Below, piece by piece: positions 12,693 through 23,521 of a stretch of DNA of 64,000 nt (position 1 is its first letter; each line of letters starts with the position of its first letter). The position numbers and the translations under genes are program-made. Origin of the DNA: Planoprotostelium fungivorum (taxonomy: Eukaryota > Evosea > Variosea > Cavosteliida > Cavosteliaceae); assembly GCA_003024175.1 (NCBI GenBank), contig MDYQ01000257.1, positions 344,778-408,777 on the forward strand. The letters are read 5' to 3'. The notes under the pieces were generated by a model. It searched no databases, was not told the origin of the DNA, and worked only from the letters and a program-made list of their open reading frames with translations.

Positions 12693-14322
12693 ATGAAATC
12701 AGATCGCTGCAAGAAATGTGAAAAAGAGCTCGGAGATCCGTTTGTCATGGTCGGTGAAGGTGCACCATCTCGTTCGTTTTCTCTGAGCTAACAGCCGTAT
12801 CACAGGTGACGATACGGATTCGAAGACGCCACGTTTTCCTTCATCAGCCAGTGTACATGATCGACTGCAAACGAAGGCAAAGATCGATACGGTGAGAATG
12901 GAACATGTTGAAAACTATTGATCACTCTGAATGACACTATATTAGATATTAGAAGAATTATACATCGGGGATCTCCCACAAATCGATGATCGTCCTCTGT
13001 CCATTTCACTCGACGATGAGACTCTATTGACGATAGGAGAAGATACGTGTCTGGCCTGCAACCAATTCATGATTCTACGATTAGACGAGATGTTGCACGA
13101 GGTGAGATCGTGATCTCCAATGTGATACCAACCATCAAAGGCCGAGGTCGAGGCCAAAGCATACGAAGGATTTTTAGAACGCGAGGAGATCCAATTTCCA
13201 ACCGAAGAGCTGAAAGAGGTGACACACTCCCTCACATCCACCTGACATGGTGCAGCACTACACGTTAGAGAAGGAATGGAAGAAGAGAGTACAAGATATG
13301 TCCGTCGAGAGAGACAAGAGTCGAAGAGAATTACTGGGAGTGAAACAAGAGTCGAAATCATTGGATGAGAGAGAGCAACAGTGAGTGGCTGGAGATGATC
13401 ATCACCGATCGTGATCACCAGATACTTCTCTTCTCTTACACACCACCAATACCACGTACACCAGGGGAAGACAGAGATAGAGACCCTCGACGGTCGCACT
13501 CTGCGATGCATCTGCGATCTCGAGACGCTCTCCACTGTGAACGTTCACCGGGACATGTTCTACATCAACTCGAAGGAAGTGGTGGGCAGCATCAACCGAT
13601 TTCGATTGGGAGGCACGTCCAAGGGCATCGATCCCGAGGAGCTGAACGCAGGGCTGGGTCAGTGTGCCCTACTGCTCTACCTCTTGTGCAAGCAGGTCGA
13701 CTGTAAATTGGTCGGGTGAGGGGATGACGAGAGGGGAGACTCATCGAGGGAAGGTATAGGATATTGCCCATGGGAAATCGATCGCAGATTCAAGATGAGA
13801 ATCGCACCACTGTGGGAGATGGATCTCACATCAACAAGTATCCACTGTGAGTCTATACATCATCAGATCACAAGACCATATTCATCATCACACCATTGCA
13901 TCATCATCACACAATTGTCATCATGATAGAATAATCGACAGAAGAGAGACTGAAGGATGTCAGATATGGAAGTGGAGAGACACAGACAGAAGGATGGCTC
14001 TCGTGGAGCAGTCTCAGCTATTTTGGCCAGGGAACCAACACGAGAGAAGCACCCAAGACATTAGACCAAGGACTCAGTGCTTATTTATGTTGTCTCGATC
14101 AACTCGCAAAGTACGCGAAGCAGAAGCAGCCAAAGTTGGATATCCCGTACAAGTGAGGAGAGATAGGAACGATGAGTGACGAGAGATAGAATTCATGGGG
14201 ACACGGTGGGAGGGTTCAGCATCAAGATATCTTCCAAGGAGGAAGTGTGGACGAGAGCGTTGAAGCAGCAGCTCATCGTTCTGAACTATATCTTGGCTTG
14301 GGCTTCTTCTAAACCCAAATAA
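12693..14322 (+). CDS. BECN1: Beclin 1 / Atg6 autophagy protein
   Basis: Core subunit of the class III PI3-kinase (Vps34) complexes that make PI3P for autophagy and endosomal sorting. The start chosen (MKSDRCKKCEKELGDPFVM) opens on the CxxC pair that begins short Beclins; two upstream ATGs add sequence with no similarity. Next are a linker, the coiled-coil region beginning GEDTCLACNQFMILRLDEML, and KAYEGFLEREEIQFP / QHYTLEKEWKKRVQDM. The evolutionarily conserved domain follows: VHRDMFYINSKEVVGSINRF, GGTSKGIDPEELNAG, YRILPMGNRSQI, and the membrane-inserting end WTRALKQQLIVLNYILAW in the predicted last exon. Stop TAA is at 14320-14322. About eight short introns. The sequence is divergent, but the order of conserved blocks is diagnostic. 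Confidence 0.85.
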
Positions 14323-14392
14323 CTATACATATGTACATTCCGTGTGGTTTATATTCATCGTGAACACGGTTCGTTCTCTCATTGGTCGTGAT

Positions 14393-15184
14393 CTATGCAA
14401 TTCTGAGCTGCTCGAGTATATCGCCCAGACGACCCTCTTCTTTATTCGTCTGCTCCTCCTCCTCTTCTGCAGACGAATCGTCCGATTCAAGTAGATCCTC
14501 TCTATTTTCTCTCAACTCTTCCTTCACATAAACATCTCTCACGCTTTGTACCCTGCGGATAACCTTTCGTGCCGTTGAACTCTTACTCCATCTATCTCTG
14601 CGATGGCTGGTAGTGCTTTGATCAGATTCTGTCGGTAATTTGGCTGTTTGGACACAGGATTACCCAGAAAGAAGACGAACAGGAGGGATGTTGGCAGGGC
14701 ACCTTCGAGATTGGTTACATTCATCCGTAGGCCGCGTCTCACCGTGGGGAATAGCACTGATCTGGTTGTGTGAGAGGTCCAACACCTTCAGGTTCGAAAA
14801 CTGGTGCAGGTTGCGAATCTCTCTGAATTAGGTGCCTGCACGACGTCTTCTAATCCTACCTCTTTGATGTTATTGTTGAATGCTGCTAAAAATCGAAGCC
14901 GTGGAAAGTTCTCGAGAACACCGTCTAGATGATCTAACTCGTTGAATTGCAGATAGAGGCTGGTGACGTTAGGGAGCGCGATCTCTCCTTGTGTATTCAA
15001 CAGCTTATGAGAGGTAGAGTTTAACCTTTGCCGATCGAGTCTGAGCTGATCTGCCTCGGTGAGCTCGACCTGACTGAGGATTACATCAGATGCAATCCTC
15101 AATTGAGACTTGCCTCTGCGGTGTCAAACTATCTGAAAAGAAACATTCTTTCAAGACCACCTCTAACGTCAGGGGCCTGCTCAT
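14393..15184 (-). CDS. Leucine-rich-repeat protein (LRRC46/SDS22-like)
   Basis: The start MSRPLTLEVVLKECFFSD is at 15184. After an intron with a GC donor (15074-15113, 40 nt) the frame continues SQVELTEADQLRLDRQRLN and then LRRs: LPNVTSLYLQFNELDHLDG, FPRLRFLAAFNNNIKEV, and an LKVLDLSHN-type repeat. The cap is NPVSKQPNYRQNLIKALPAI followed by IDGVRV, the usual LRR C-cap of SDS22/LRRC46-type proteins. A last exon encodes an acidic tail (DDSSAEEEEEQTNKEEG) ending LGDILEQLRIA at 14393. The joint into the tail is uncertain. LRRC46-like proteins are often ciliary, but this cannot be asserted here. It runs tail-to-tail with Beclin, 70 bp away. Confidence 0.65.
15074..15113 (-). other. GC-AG spliceosomal intron (40 nt)
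   Basis: On the coding strand the intron begins gcaagt and ends cctcag. Removing it joins CAG AG to T CAG GTC and continues the LRR protein frame exactly; without it the frame meets TGA after about 30 codons. No GT donor nearby gives an open frame. Confidence 0.75.
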
Positions 15185-15240
15185 GTTTGGTGTGTTAAAA
15201 ATAAAATACGAAGATCATTCAGAGGATACATTTATTGTCT

Positions 15241-17004
15241 TCAGATCTTATTAGGGGGTTGTACCGGTAATCCCATGCTGTGAAGAATGAACTCTGTATC
15301 TTATTCACGCGTACGCACCTCCTTCCTCTCCTACCGGGTAAGAAGGGCCCTCTCCTAAGATTACGACGCGGTCTCTCCTGTTCTGGTTCCTCTTCGTCTC
15401 TCACATCCAACTTTCTCTTTTTGATCATCTCCTCAAAGGCATCGATGGACATGGGCACAGCCAGAGCCGCAGAGTGCCATCCTGCGAACGAGATCTGAAA
15501 GGCGAACATCCCTGAAGAGTTGAGTCTCTACCCTCCATCGAGCCTCTGGTACCTTTCAGGTCACCCTCCACGGGGTGTGGTTCTTCAACGTTATCCTTCT
15601 TCCCATTCAGTTTGAATCCCCTCGCTCCGTTCTGCCATCCACCCCAGGCCAACACCTGAAGATTTAGATGAGATCCACTCACGATAGATAATAACACCTG
15701 ACCCTGGTCGTTGAGAGCACCGCTGTGCCAATCTCCGAAGCTGACTTGAACGACTCCTTCTTTCTGGAGGCCCTTGATGACTTGCGGCTCTGTACAAGTC
15801 ATTGGAGTTTTCATTGACTTCTCACCGGTGATGTCACGGGAGGAACCGATGAGAACGTCTCCCGCCTCGTTGTAGACGGCGAACTTTTGGAAAGATGCGG
15901 TGAGATGAGTGAGGGGATGTTCCGCGTTGGCATTTTCGAATTTCGTCAGTCTCTTCCGTCCGATGAGGTCCCAAAGTTGTCCGCTCGAGCTCAGAGCCAG
16001 TCCCAATCCCTCACCGGCGGCCACTTGTACGAACCTAAACGGTTCACCCTCTCCATCGTTCGATTCTTCACCTGTCATCGTCTGTAGTAGTGGTTCCAGT
16101 GGAGAGGCAGAGCGAGTGAAGACTTTCGTTGATGTTGGGATGCTCTGCTGGCTGTCTAGTCAGATCTGAGTAGTATCGAACGCTGCCATCTCTTAAGAGG
16201 ATGACTCCTGAAGTCCAACCTGAGACCGCCTGTACGTGTCAGAGGGAGAGATGTAATGAAGCCGCACGGAGACGATATCACCCTCCATGATGAGACGAGG
16301 TTTGTGGATGTCGTTCCACCAGTAGACCTGTCTTCGTTCAGTTGAGTTCTCTTCTTCACCTCTCACTTGGCCCCGATCGGTCAAGGCTAGGGCGTGTGAG
16401 CGTCCACAGCTGATGGAGGTGAAGGTGTGATTTAATGGTACCACTTCGGCCTGGAGGATGTTCTGAGCGTGATCTTTCAATCTGCCCCACGCATAGACCT
16501 GGACACTTAGCTTTTGGGACAGCGCAAATGTTCACCTTTCCGTCGGACGAGAGTGCATGAAAGCCCCAACCGGAACCACTCAGTTGGACGATCTTCTTTC
16601 CACGAAGCCCTTCTACCACCTTCGGTTCTTCGATCTGAGTGGATTGAGATGGCACTGTATCAAAGGTATACTCACGTTTGAACCGAACGACTTATCACCT
16701 GTTTGCATGAGTCTTCCATCATTCTCTCCCCATGTGAGAACCACGGGATCATTCAAAAGGCGATACAAAGTGCTCCATTCGAAACGACCATACAGACTTG
16801 GTGGCAGGTTATAGTCGGCTCTGCATTTCTCACGCCATAAACTGCATCCGTCAGAGATGATCTATCGTGAGATCGTCACTTGTGATCCTTGCAAATGGAA
16901 TTGAATAACTTGCAAGTCTGAGACAGGGCAGAGATGGAAGAGGGAGGAAGGCGGACTATGATTTCGGATAAAAGGACATCGTCTGGTAGGTCAGCTAATT
17001 CCAT
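15241..17004 (-). CDS. F-box protein with RCC1 repeats (SAF1-like)
   Basis: The start MELADLPDDVLLSEIIVRLP at 17004 is an F-box, followed by SSISALSQTCKLFNSICKD, which would dock Skp1 in an SCF ubiquitin ligase. RCC1-type beta-propeller blades follow: VLTWGENDGRLMQTGD, VQLSGSGWGFHALSSDGKV, CGRSHALALTDRGQVYWW, VQVAAGEGLGLALSSSGQ, VQVSFGDWHSGALNDQGQVL and ISFAGWHSAALA. The tail is basic and Arg-rich (PRRNLRRGPFLPGRRG). I model a final 41-nt intron at about 15280-15320 so that the protein ends with a short segment closing at TGA 15241-15243. The N-terminal F-box plus propeller resembles yeast Saf1, which targets adenine deaminase; that the substrate is shared is only a guess. Confidence 0.78.
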
Positions 17005-17341
17005 TTCGCTATGTGTCGTTTAGATTTCTTTCGTTCTGACGTGCGATGCAGTGAGGATGCTTTGGATGATGTTGTGTCTTTTGCGTTTACGTAATGTCTT
17101 CGAATTTCTTCGAGAATCATCCATATGTCAAATGCTTGGGCAGATGGAGAACTGCTCCAGACTAAATCACGATGCACTCTGACCAAGAGGAGGGAGAATA
17201 TATAGAATTCAATCACTTCTTTGCGACAGTTTTTCTATGCATCACTCACTCACTCGATCCCAGCGACACTGATCAAGCGGAGATCAGAGGGTATACGAGG
17301 CTAATGTCCATTTGGATCTTTACACCACATCATCGATTCAT
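17005..17341. other. Intergenic gap
   Basis: About 340 bp between the F-box/RCC1 start and the stop of the next minus-strand gene. Short ORFs on both strands show no domain or splice-consistent extension. I see no RNA gene here; it presumably holds the F-box gene promoter and the 3' end of its neighbour. Confidence 0.35.
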
Positions 17342-18127
17342 TTATTTGTCTTCAAAGAGATCTTCCTCCATTTGTTCATCGTCATTGACTGGAATACCCA
17401 CACCAACGTCTTCTGTTGTTCTTTCAGTCTTCTCTCCTTCCTTCTTCACGTCCTCACCAAACTCTTCGTTGTTATCCATCCCAAACATTTCGAAACCTGA
17501 TCGGTTTGAGTTCTCTGACAGATGGACACGTCCCACCTTCTTGCATGGAGGGTGTGGCCACTTCTTCTGTCTTATTTACAAGGGTGACATCGGCACCACT
17601 GAAAGTGTTCATCACGACGGGTGTGGCTGATTCTGATGGCAGCATGGGTGTTCCTGTTCCTCTGTGGATGGCCATCTCGGAGGAGATCCGCCGTAACTGT
17701 TCTAATATATATTCGACCTATCATACTGTCAACTTCATCATCTTCAAACAGAAGGAATAGCTACCTTCATCTGATTGATCTGTGCATCCTTTCTCAATCG
17801 ATAGACTGTATTCAGATATGGAACCTCTGTGTTGATTCGTTGGATCTGATTTGCCACCGAATCCCTGATTTTCTGGTCCAACGTAAGGTATCACCTCGTA
17901 TTGATGTGATATAGATTACCTTCACGAGTTCGATATATTCTTGAACGTGAGTAGATAGGGATTGAGAATCCGATTCTCTTTTTGCTAATTCCGTCATCGT
18001 CTCGTGTGCTATGTCCAACAGTTGAATGATGTTCTTTCGGATTCAGTTGACGAGTGAATTGGACTCTCACTCGTTCGACAGATTGGAGAGCATCGATGGA
18101 AGGCCTCTCAGATGTCAGCCTCTCCAT
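17342..18127 (-). CDS. Mediator subunit 11-like small helical protein
   Basis: Start near MERLTSERPSIDALQS at 18127. Spliced exons give IDALQSVERNIIQLLDIAHE, TMTELAKRESDSQSLSTHV and EYIELVK, then LDQKIRDSVANQIQRIN. The pattern (I..L..VE..I..LLD.A...M.ELAK, then a helix ending in an IR-containing turn) resembles MED11, a head-module subunit of Mediator. Downstream exons add QMK / LRRISSEMAIHRG and an acidic tail (MDNNEEFGEDVKKE to DEQMEEDLFEDK) absent from animal MED11. The match is by eye over about 80 residues, so other helical subunits (MED30, MED22) remain possible. It is head to head with the next gene, 83 bp between start codons. Confidence 0.45.
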
Positions 18128-18210
18128 GTGGTGATTTATCCGCTGATTTCGATTTGATCTGATCTTGCAAATCTTTCGAGCATAAAAATTAGGCAGCGAC
18201 ACAGGAGAGG

Positions 18211-18683
18211 ATGGCGAACATCAATGAGGTATTCTTCACAACATGCACCACAACTCTCTGATTCACTCCAGCCCATGAGGATTGAACTTATTGCGAAGGG
18301 GGAGAACATCGTTACAGAACTTGGACTGTCGAGTCGTAGTCTCTTAAAGAATTCTGAAATCCACTCGGTGACTTGATCGCTCGTTCACTCATCTGATTAC
18401 GGTAGGAACTGATCAAGGCTGCAAGAGTTCTATCGAGCAGAGAATATTCGATTCAATATACGTCAGAGGTGATGGTTGACTGGTTTGATCATCCTGACAT
18501 CGATTAGATGTTGAACACGATACAACAATTACAACATGAAATGAAGGAGAGGTGAGAAGAGAAGGAAGATAACTCAGCTGATACTCTTCTAGAACGAAAT
18601 ATATCGAGACCAGCCTGAAGACCATTCCCAAGATTGTGTCCAGCCTTGAAGACACGGACAAAATCACCAGAAACATGAATTAA
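18211..18683 (+). CDS. BORCS7-like small coiled-coil protein
   Basis: Five exons starting ATG GCG AAC at 18211 join to an open frame of about 100 codons: MANINEPMRIELIAKGENIV, LGLSSRSLLKNSEIHSELI, KAARVLSSREYSIQYTSEML, NTIQQLQHEMKERTKYIE, LKTIPKIVSSLEDTD, ending MN at TAA 18683. The SEL(I/L)..AAR....RE..I..SE.L pattern and the length match BORCS7, a subunit of the BORC complex that recruits Arl8 to lysosomes for kinesin transport. The evidence is a by-eye pattern over about 70 residues, so confidence is modest. Introns are 38-44 nt. It shares a short divergent promoter with the MED11-like gene. Confidence 0.45.
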
Positions 18684-19299
18684 TTTGTAAACTTGAGCTT
18701 CCTTCCAGTGTTCTCCTCCTCTTGTATTTATCTTAATCGAACGCTCTCTGTCTTGCCAGTTGCCTCACAAGTACGTGTGTAAATAAGAAGGGAAGCTGTT
18801 GCTATTCCAATGGTTATCGCTGAACTGCATCCACAAAAGGGTGCAGTTGTCTGAACACGAATGATCCAGCTTTAGTCTCGGGAACTGATTATCTCTCTGA
18901 TATTTGTGTTACCCCCGCTCAGCGGCTCTTGAAAAGTGTGGAATTAGACCGGGGAAATGTTCAACCGATTGCACCCCATTCATTGGGTGAACATCGCGGT
19001 GGTCGACCGTGAGAAAATTGAAAGTTCACAAATTGTGGGATAGAAAAGAGGCTTTCCCCCGGTCAGCCTCTTGAATCTGAACACCATCATGCAACAACAT
19101 CACTGTCAACAACAGAAGCAAAACGTGAGGCCATAGGAGTCAATCCTATACAAGGACGATACACAGTATCACGGAAGGATTGGACTCGCTGTGCACGACC
19201 AATCTGCTGTCGCACGGCTGCATTCAAATAAAACCCATCATTTTGCGAGAATATTTTTATTTCTGATTGTTGAGAGCGGGTGCATCATCAACTGACAAC
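18684..19299. other. 616-bp intergenic region, no gene recognised
   Basis: The longest gene-free stretch of the left 50 kb. A perfect 8-bp hairpin (aagaggct / agcctctt, 19046-19053 and 19065-19072, loop 11) and GC-rich patches (19000-19070) are visible, but no tRNA-like cloverleaf, snRNA landmark or open exon frame. It could hold the Rab11 promoter or an uncharacterised ncRNA. Confidence 0.35.
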
Positions 19300-20144
19300 A
19301 TGGAGGACGAGAGCTACGAAATTCTTTACAAAGGTAATTTAGATGGGATATTTAATTCTCATGATGTGCAGTTGTCGTCACTGGAGATAGTTCCGTTGGA
19401 AAGACGAACATCATAAGCCGTTTTACCTCCAATGAGTTTGCGATGGAGAACAAAGCAACCATCGGTGTTGAATTTGGACACGCTCAAGTGCAAATTCCCG
19501 ATGGCACCCAAGTCAAGGTGCAGATCTGGGATACAGGTGTGAAATTACCACCGATCATCATCTTTGTTAACAATCCGCCCACAGCTGGTCAAGAACGTTT
19601 CCGCGCCATCACAAGAGGGTGAGTGCTGTCAATGAATTGATCTAAGAGAGAAAGATATTACCGGGGTGCTGTTGGAGCGCTCATCGTGTTCGACATCACT
19701 CACGCACAGACCTTCCGTAACGTAGAGAAGTGGCTGTCTGAGCTCCACGAGCATGCGGACACCAACATGATCATCATGCTGGTCGGAAACAAGACCGATT
19801 TGAAGACAAATAGAGAGGTGACACATCGAACGCCTCTCTCGATCGTAACCCTCTCAGGTTGCTACCGACGAGGCGAAGAAGTTTGCACAGAAGAACGATT
19901 TACTGTACATCGAGACATCAGCCCTCGATGGAGACAACGTAAAGGAGGCCTTCGAACAGACCATCACAGGTGATGTCCACTCTGCATATCAACTCGACTG
20001 AAGGGGACAGCCATCCACCAGAAGAGAGCTGCGGCACCCACACAGGACGACGATGACACCCCGATCAACAAGCCAAAGAGTGGATTCAAATTAGACCAAC
20101 CGCCTCCTCAGCCCCAGGTCCAGCAACAGAAGAATTGCTGCTGA
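19300..20144 (+). CDS. RAB11: Rab11-family small GTPase
   Basis: Controls recycling-endosome and post-Golgi traffic. Start [11 protein letters not shown]. The G1 loop is GDSSVGKT, with Ser for the usual Gly and Thr for the usual Ser. Switch I gives [11 protein letters not shown], where Rab11 normally has GVEFAT. G3 is [20 protein letters not shown], then [38 protein letters not shown] and NKTD. G5 is TSAL, in [10 protein letters not shown]. The ELHEHADTN region and the absence of Rab8/Rab1 signatures favour Rab11. The C-terminus QQQKNCC is a double-cysteine geranylgeranylation site. Four introns (near 19333-19370, 19535-19585, 19619-19660, 19818-19857) plus one before AIHQKRAAA. Stop TGA 20142-20144. 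Confidence 0.92.
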
Positions 20145-20478
20145 AGAATAAATCGTACAGAAGATGGCGTTATCCGCTTTGTTGGTGGCTGTGAAATCAG
20201 ATTTACGGAGAATGAACAAACGCAGTCTGAATGGAGTGAAGAGGTGAAAGCTGAATAGAACAGAGTAGAGGCCACAGCTATGGATGTGTGGCGAGCACAA
20301 ATGGATGGACACACAAACATTTCTTTTCTGACAGGTCTGTAGAAACTTCTGACCAAGGGGAGGTAACCACAAAAGGTAGACAAGGGAACACACGAAGACT
20401 GTGTCCTCTGCAGCGTTGGGATGTCGCTCAAATTGTCAGTGAAACCCACTAGGGGTTTACTAGACGATGTGAGGGCCG
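20145..20478. other. Intergenic region upstream of the ABCD transporter
   Basis: About 330 bp. Antisense ORFs overlap it (20091-20533, minus strand), but their composition is not protein-like and they run antisense into both flanking genes. No other signal is seen besides a TATA-like motif at its right edge. Confidence 0.35.
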
Positions 20479-20486
20479 TATATAAG
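20479..20486 (+). promoter_or_regulatory. TATA-like element before the ABCD transporter
   Basis: tatataag lies about 50-60 bp before the first plausible coding sequence of the peroxisomal ABC transporter, in a fairly GC-rich context. Position and sequence fit a TATA box, but no transcript start is known. Confidence 0.3.
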
Positions 20487-20535
20487 GTCCGTGGGTTATG
20501 TTGCGACAGTCTCCTCTTACTCTTCACAGTCACTC

Positions 20536-23399
20536 GATGCTCGGTATTTACCTAGAGATCAAAAGAGAAGAAATGTCGTATGGGCTTGTCTATTGGGGAG
20601 CACCAGTCTCGTTCTAGCTGTCATATACAAGAAACTGGATCAGAGACTCCGAAAGCAGAAGAGGTAACATCTTCTTCCCCTCTTTCGGACGCTGAGGGTT
20701 TGAATAGAGACACCATTGTCACAACCACAAAACAAACGGAGAAGAGGAAACATTTTGCAGTCAACCGAGTCTTTCTCCACCGACTCTGGCGAATCTTGAA
20801 GATCATCCTGCCGAGCATCAAAACCAAGCAGTTCGTCCATCTGTTAGCGCTCACATTCGGATTACTCGTTCGTTCCATCATCTCCGTCAAGGTGATTCCC
20901 CTCAGGAATGTTCACTCCATCATCTGACGGAAACATCAGCTGGCAGACATCACCGGGCAGAATGCTCAATACCTAGTGGAACAGAGATGGGACCACCTGG
21001 TCAAGGGCATCTTGGCCTTCGCTGCCTTAGGCCTCCCTGCCTCCTTCGTCAACAGTGGTTTAGAATACTCTAAGAGCAGTCTGGCCCTGCGATTCAGGAG
21101 AAGCCTCTCTGATTACGTCAACCGCACTTATCTGTCTGGCGTAAACTTTTACAAGGTCCACCAGCTCAGCGAGCAATACGACAGCAAATCCGCCGATCTC
21201 ACGTGAGTATCGTCTATCTCTTCTCTTCCTCATCCTCTCCATATCACACTTTCTCTTCTTCTCTCCATTCCTCCTCTTCTCTGTCTCACATTCCCTTCTT
21301 TTCATTCTCTCTTATCTCTGTCTGTCTCACAATTCGTTGTTTTATTCTCTCTTTCTGACTCATGTTCCCTTCTGTGTCTGACCTGTGATAGAGACCAGAG
21401 GATCACCGTGGATATTGAGAAATTCAGTGACAGCCTGGGTAATCTGTACTGCACCATCCTGAAACCGATATTCGACATCGTCATCGTGACCATCCGAATG
21501 TCCAGCCTCGTTGGGTTCAGAGGTCCGTTCATCCTCTTTGGTTACTACGCTTACACCTACCTTCTAAAGAGGTCCGTCATCCCTGCCTTTGGAAAGGTGA
21601 TTTATCTCTTCTCGCTGAAATGAACATTCCATCAGCTGTCGGCACGATCTGCAGAGTTGGAGGGAGACTTGAAGATGGCTTATCAGAGATTGATCAGCAA
21701 CTCTGAAGAGATCGCCTTCTCTGATGGAAGCATGAAGGAGAGGAACCTCATCAACAACTTGTTCAACGGCATCTACAACCACTCCTCTTACGTTAAATGG
21801 ATCAAGCTCTGCGTGGGAGGTGAGAGAGAAGAGAGAGAAGGAGAGTGACACCGACAGTCTTTGACAATCTACTGATCAAGTACGGAACGTCCATCATCGG
21901 TTATGCCATCTTAGCCCTCCCCGTCTACTTCTTCGACTCTTACAAGAACAAATCGGTGGCAGAGCTGACCAACTCGTACGTGAGAAACAGACAGCTCCTC
22001 CTGTCCCTCAGTACAGCGGTGGCCCAGCTGGTTCTCTTGAGTGGTAAGATCACTGCACTAGCCGGTCTCACTACCAAAGTGGGAGAAGTGTTGGAGATGG
22101 TGAGAGGGAGGAGAGGAGAAGAGTGACTCGTTGTAGATGAGCAAACTGGACCGCATGGGAACACGTCCCTACCGCATCAAGGAGGATCCGGAAGACAGTC
22201 TTCCCGCCAATTTCACACTGAACCCCTACTTTGATTCCCACAAGTGGCTGGAAGAGTGGAGGATCAAGGGAGAGCAGATCCGTCTGCAGAGGTGAGGAGA
22301 GAAGAGAGTGTCTCTCTGAAGGAGACAGGGAGGCCATGAGACCCGGATTGGTCTCTGTGAATCACGCGACGAATGAGGGAGGAAGGATCATCGAAGGAAA
22401 GTTTGTCAAGTTTGAGAACACGACCATCGTCTCACCCAACGGTAAAGTGCTCGTCAACAGTGAGTGAACAGTGTGAGACGAGTCTGACGTGTTCAGACCT
22501 CACCTTCCAAGTGAGGATCCACGAGAATGTCATGGTGACCGGACCCAACGGAAGTGGAAAGAGCTCCATCTTCAGAATCTTGGGTGAGCTGTGGCCCCTC
22601 CACGATGGAATCCTCGTCAAGCCGAGCAAGGAGGAGCTCTTCTTCATTCCTCAGAAGCCCTACTTGGTGTTAGGAACACTGAGGTGAGGGAAGATGAATG
22701 GAATGGTGGGTGACGAGGACAGGGACCAGATCATCTACCCGCACTCGGTGGAGGACATGAAGAACTTGGGGGTCACGGACGATGACCTCACTCGTCTCTT
22801 GGACATTGTCGATCCCATTCGAAGGATCCTCAATGCCTACAAGGACAAGTGGGATCAAGTCAAAGACTGGCACTCTGCTCTCTCGGGTGGTCAGGTATCA
22901 TCCCCTCTCATATCACATATCATCTCATATCACATCTCATATCATCTCATATCACATCTCATCCCATCGATTCTTCTATATGGATATTGTCACCATCACA
23001 CAGAACCTATTCTGACGTGTATTGTACAGAAACAGAGAGTGGCCATGGCCAGACTGTTCTACCACAGACCTCTGTTTGCCATTCTCGACGAATGCACCTC
23101 TATGGTCAGCGGTGAGGTAGAGACCAAGATGTACGACACCTGCAAGGCCTTGGGCATCACGTGAGTCCCTCCCGTCTACCGAACTGAAGACCAGCAGAGT
23201 CTTCACTGTGTCTCACCGTGCCCAACTGATGAGACATCACGATCAAGTCTTGAAGCTGGATGGAAAGGGAGGATGGGAGGTCTTCAAGGTGGATCACAGT
23301 CTCATCGATGGACCGGCGTCAACATCAGCAGCCGAGGAGGAGGAAGAAGAAGAGGAGGAGGAGGAGGAAGAACCAAAGAAAGAGGAGCAGAGACTGTAA
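20536..23399 (+). CDS. Peroxisomal ABCD-family half ABC transporter
   Basis: Imports acyl-CoA or fatty acids into peroxisomes as a dimer. The first exon encodes ARYLPRDQKRRNVVWAC and a membrane helix; the exact ATG is unclear. The transmembrane domain includes NRVFLHRLWRILKIILPS, QYLVEQRWDHLVKGILAF, LSDYVNRTYLSGVNFYKV, DQRITVDIEKFSDSLGNLY and the EAA-like NSEEIAFSDGSMKER. The nucleotide-binding domain has Walker A TGPNGSGKSS, FIPQKPYLVLGTLRDQIIYP, signature LSGGQKQRVAMARLFYHRP, and Walker B AILDECTSMVS (Cys for the usual Ala). The His loop is VFTVSHRAQLMRHH. A run of about 13 Glu precedes the end at 23399. An unusually long intron (22896-23030) contains an atatcacatctc repeat. Subfamily (ABCD1-3) is not resolved. 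Confidence 0.9.
22896..23030 (+). repeat. Degenerate catatcacatct repeat inside an ABCD intron
   Basis: The intron between LSGGQ and KQRVAMAR is about 135 nt, two to three times the local norm. Its extra length is made of imperfect ctcatatcacat / catctcatatc units (22905-22975). It looks like simple expansion of intronic sequence and splits the ABC signature motif from its following helix. Confidence 0.6.
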
Positions 23400-23521
23400 C
23401 TATAAAATCGTTTGATCCTCTTCTCGTCATCATTTGGACGTCCCTCTCAACGATACCCTTTCATGATTGTCGGTCAACTGCCATATTTTGTCTCAAGCAA
23501 TTCTTTTGAAATATCGGCTAG

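Noticed and set aside
20091-20533. Minus-strand ORFs between Rab11 and the ABC transporter
   Set aside because: Antisense to coding exons on one side and intergenic on the other; residue content is not protein-like.
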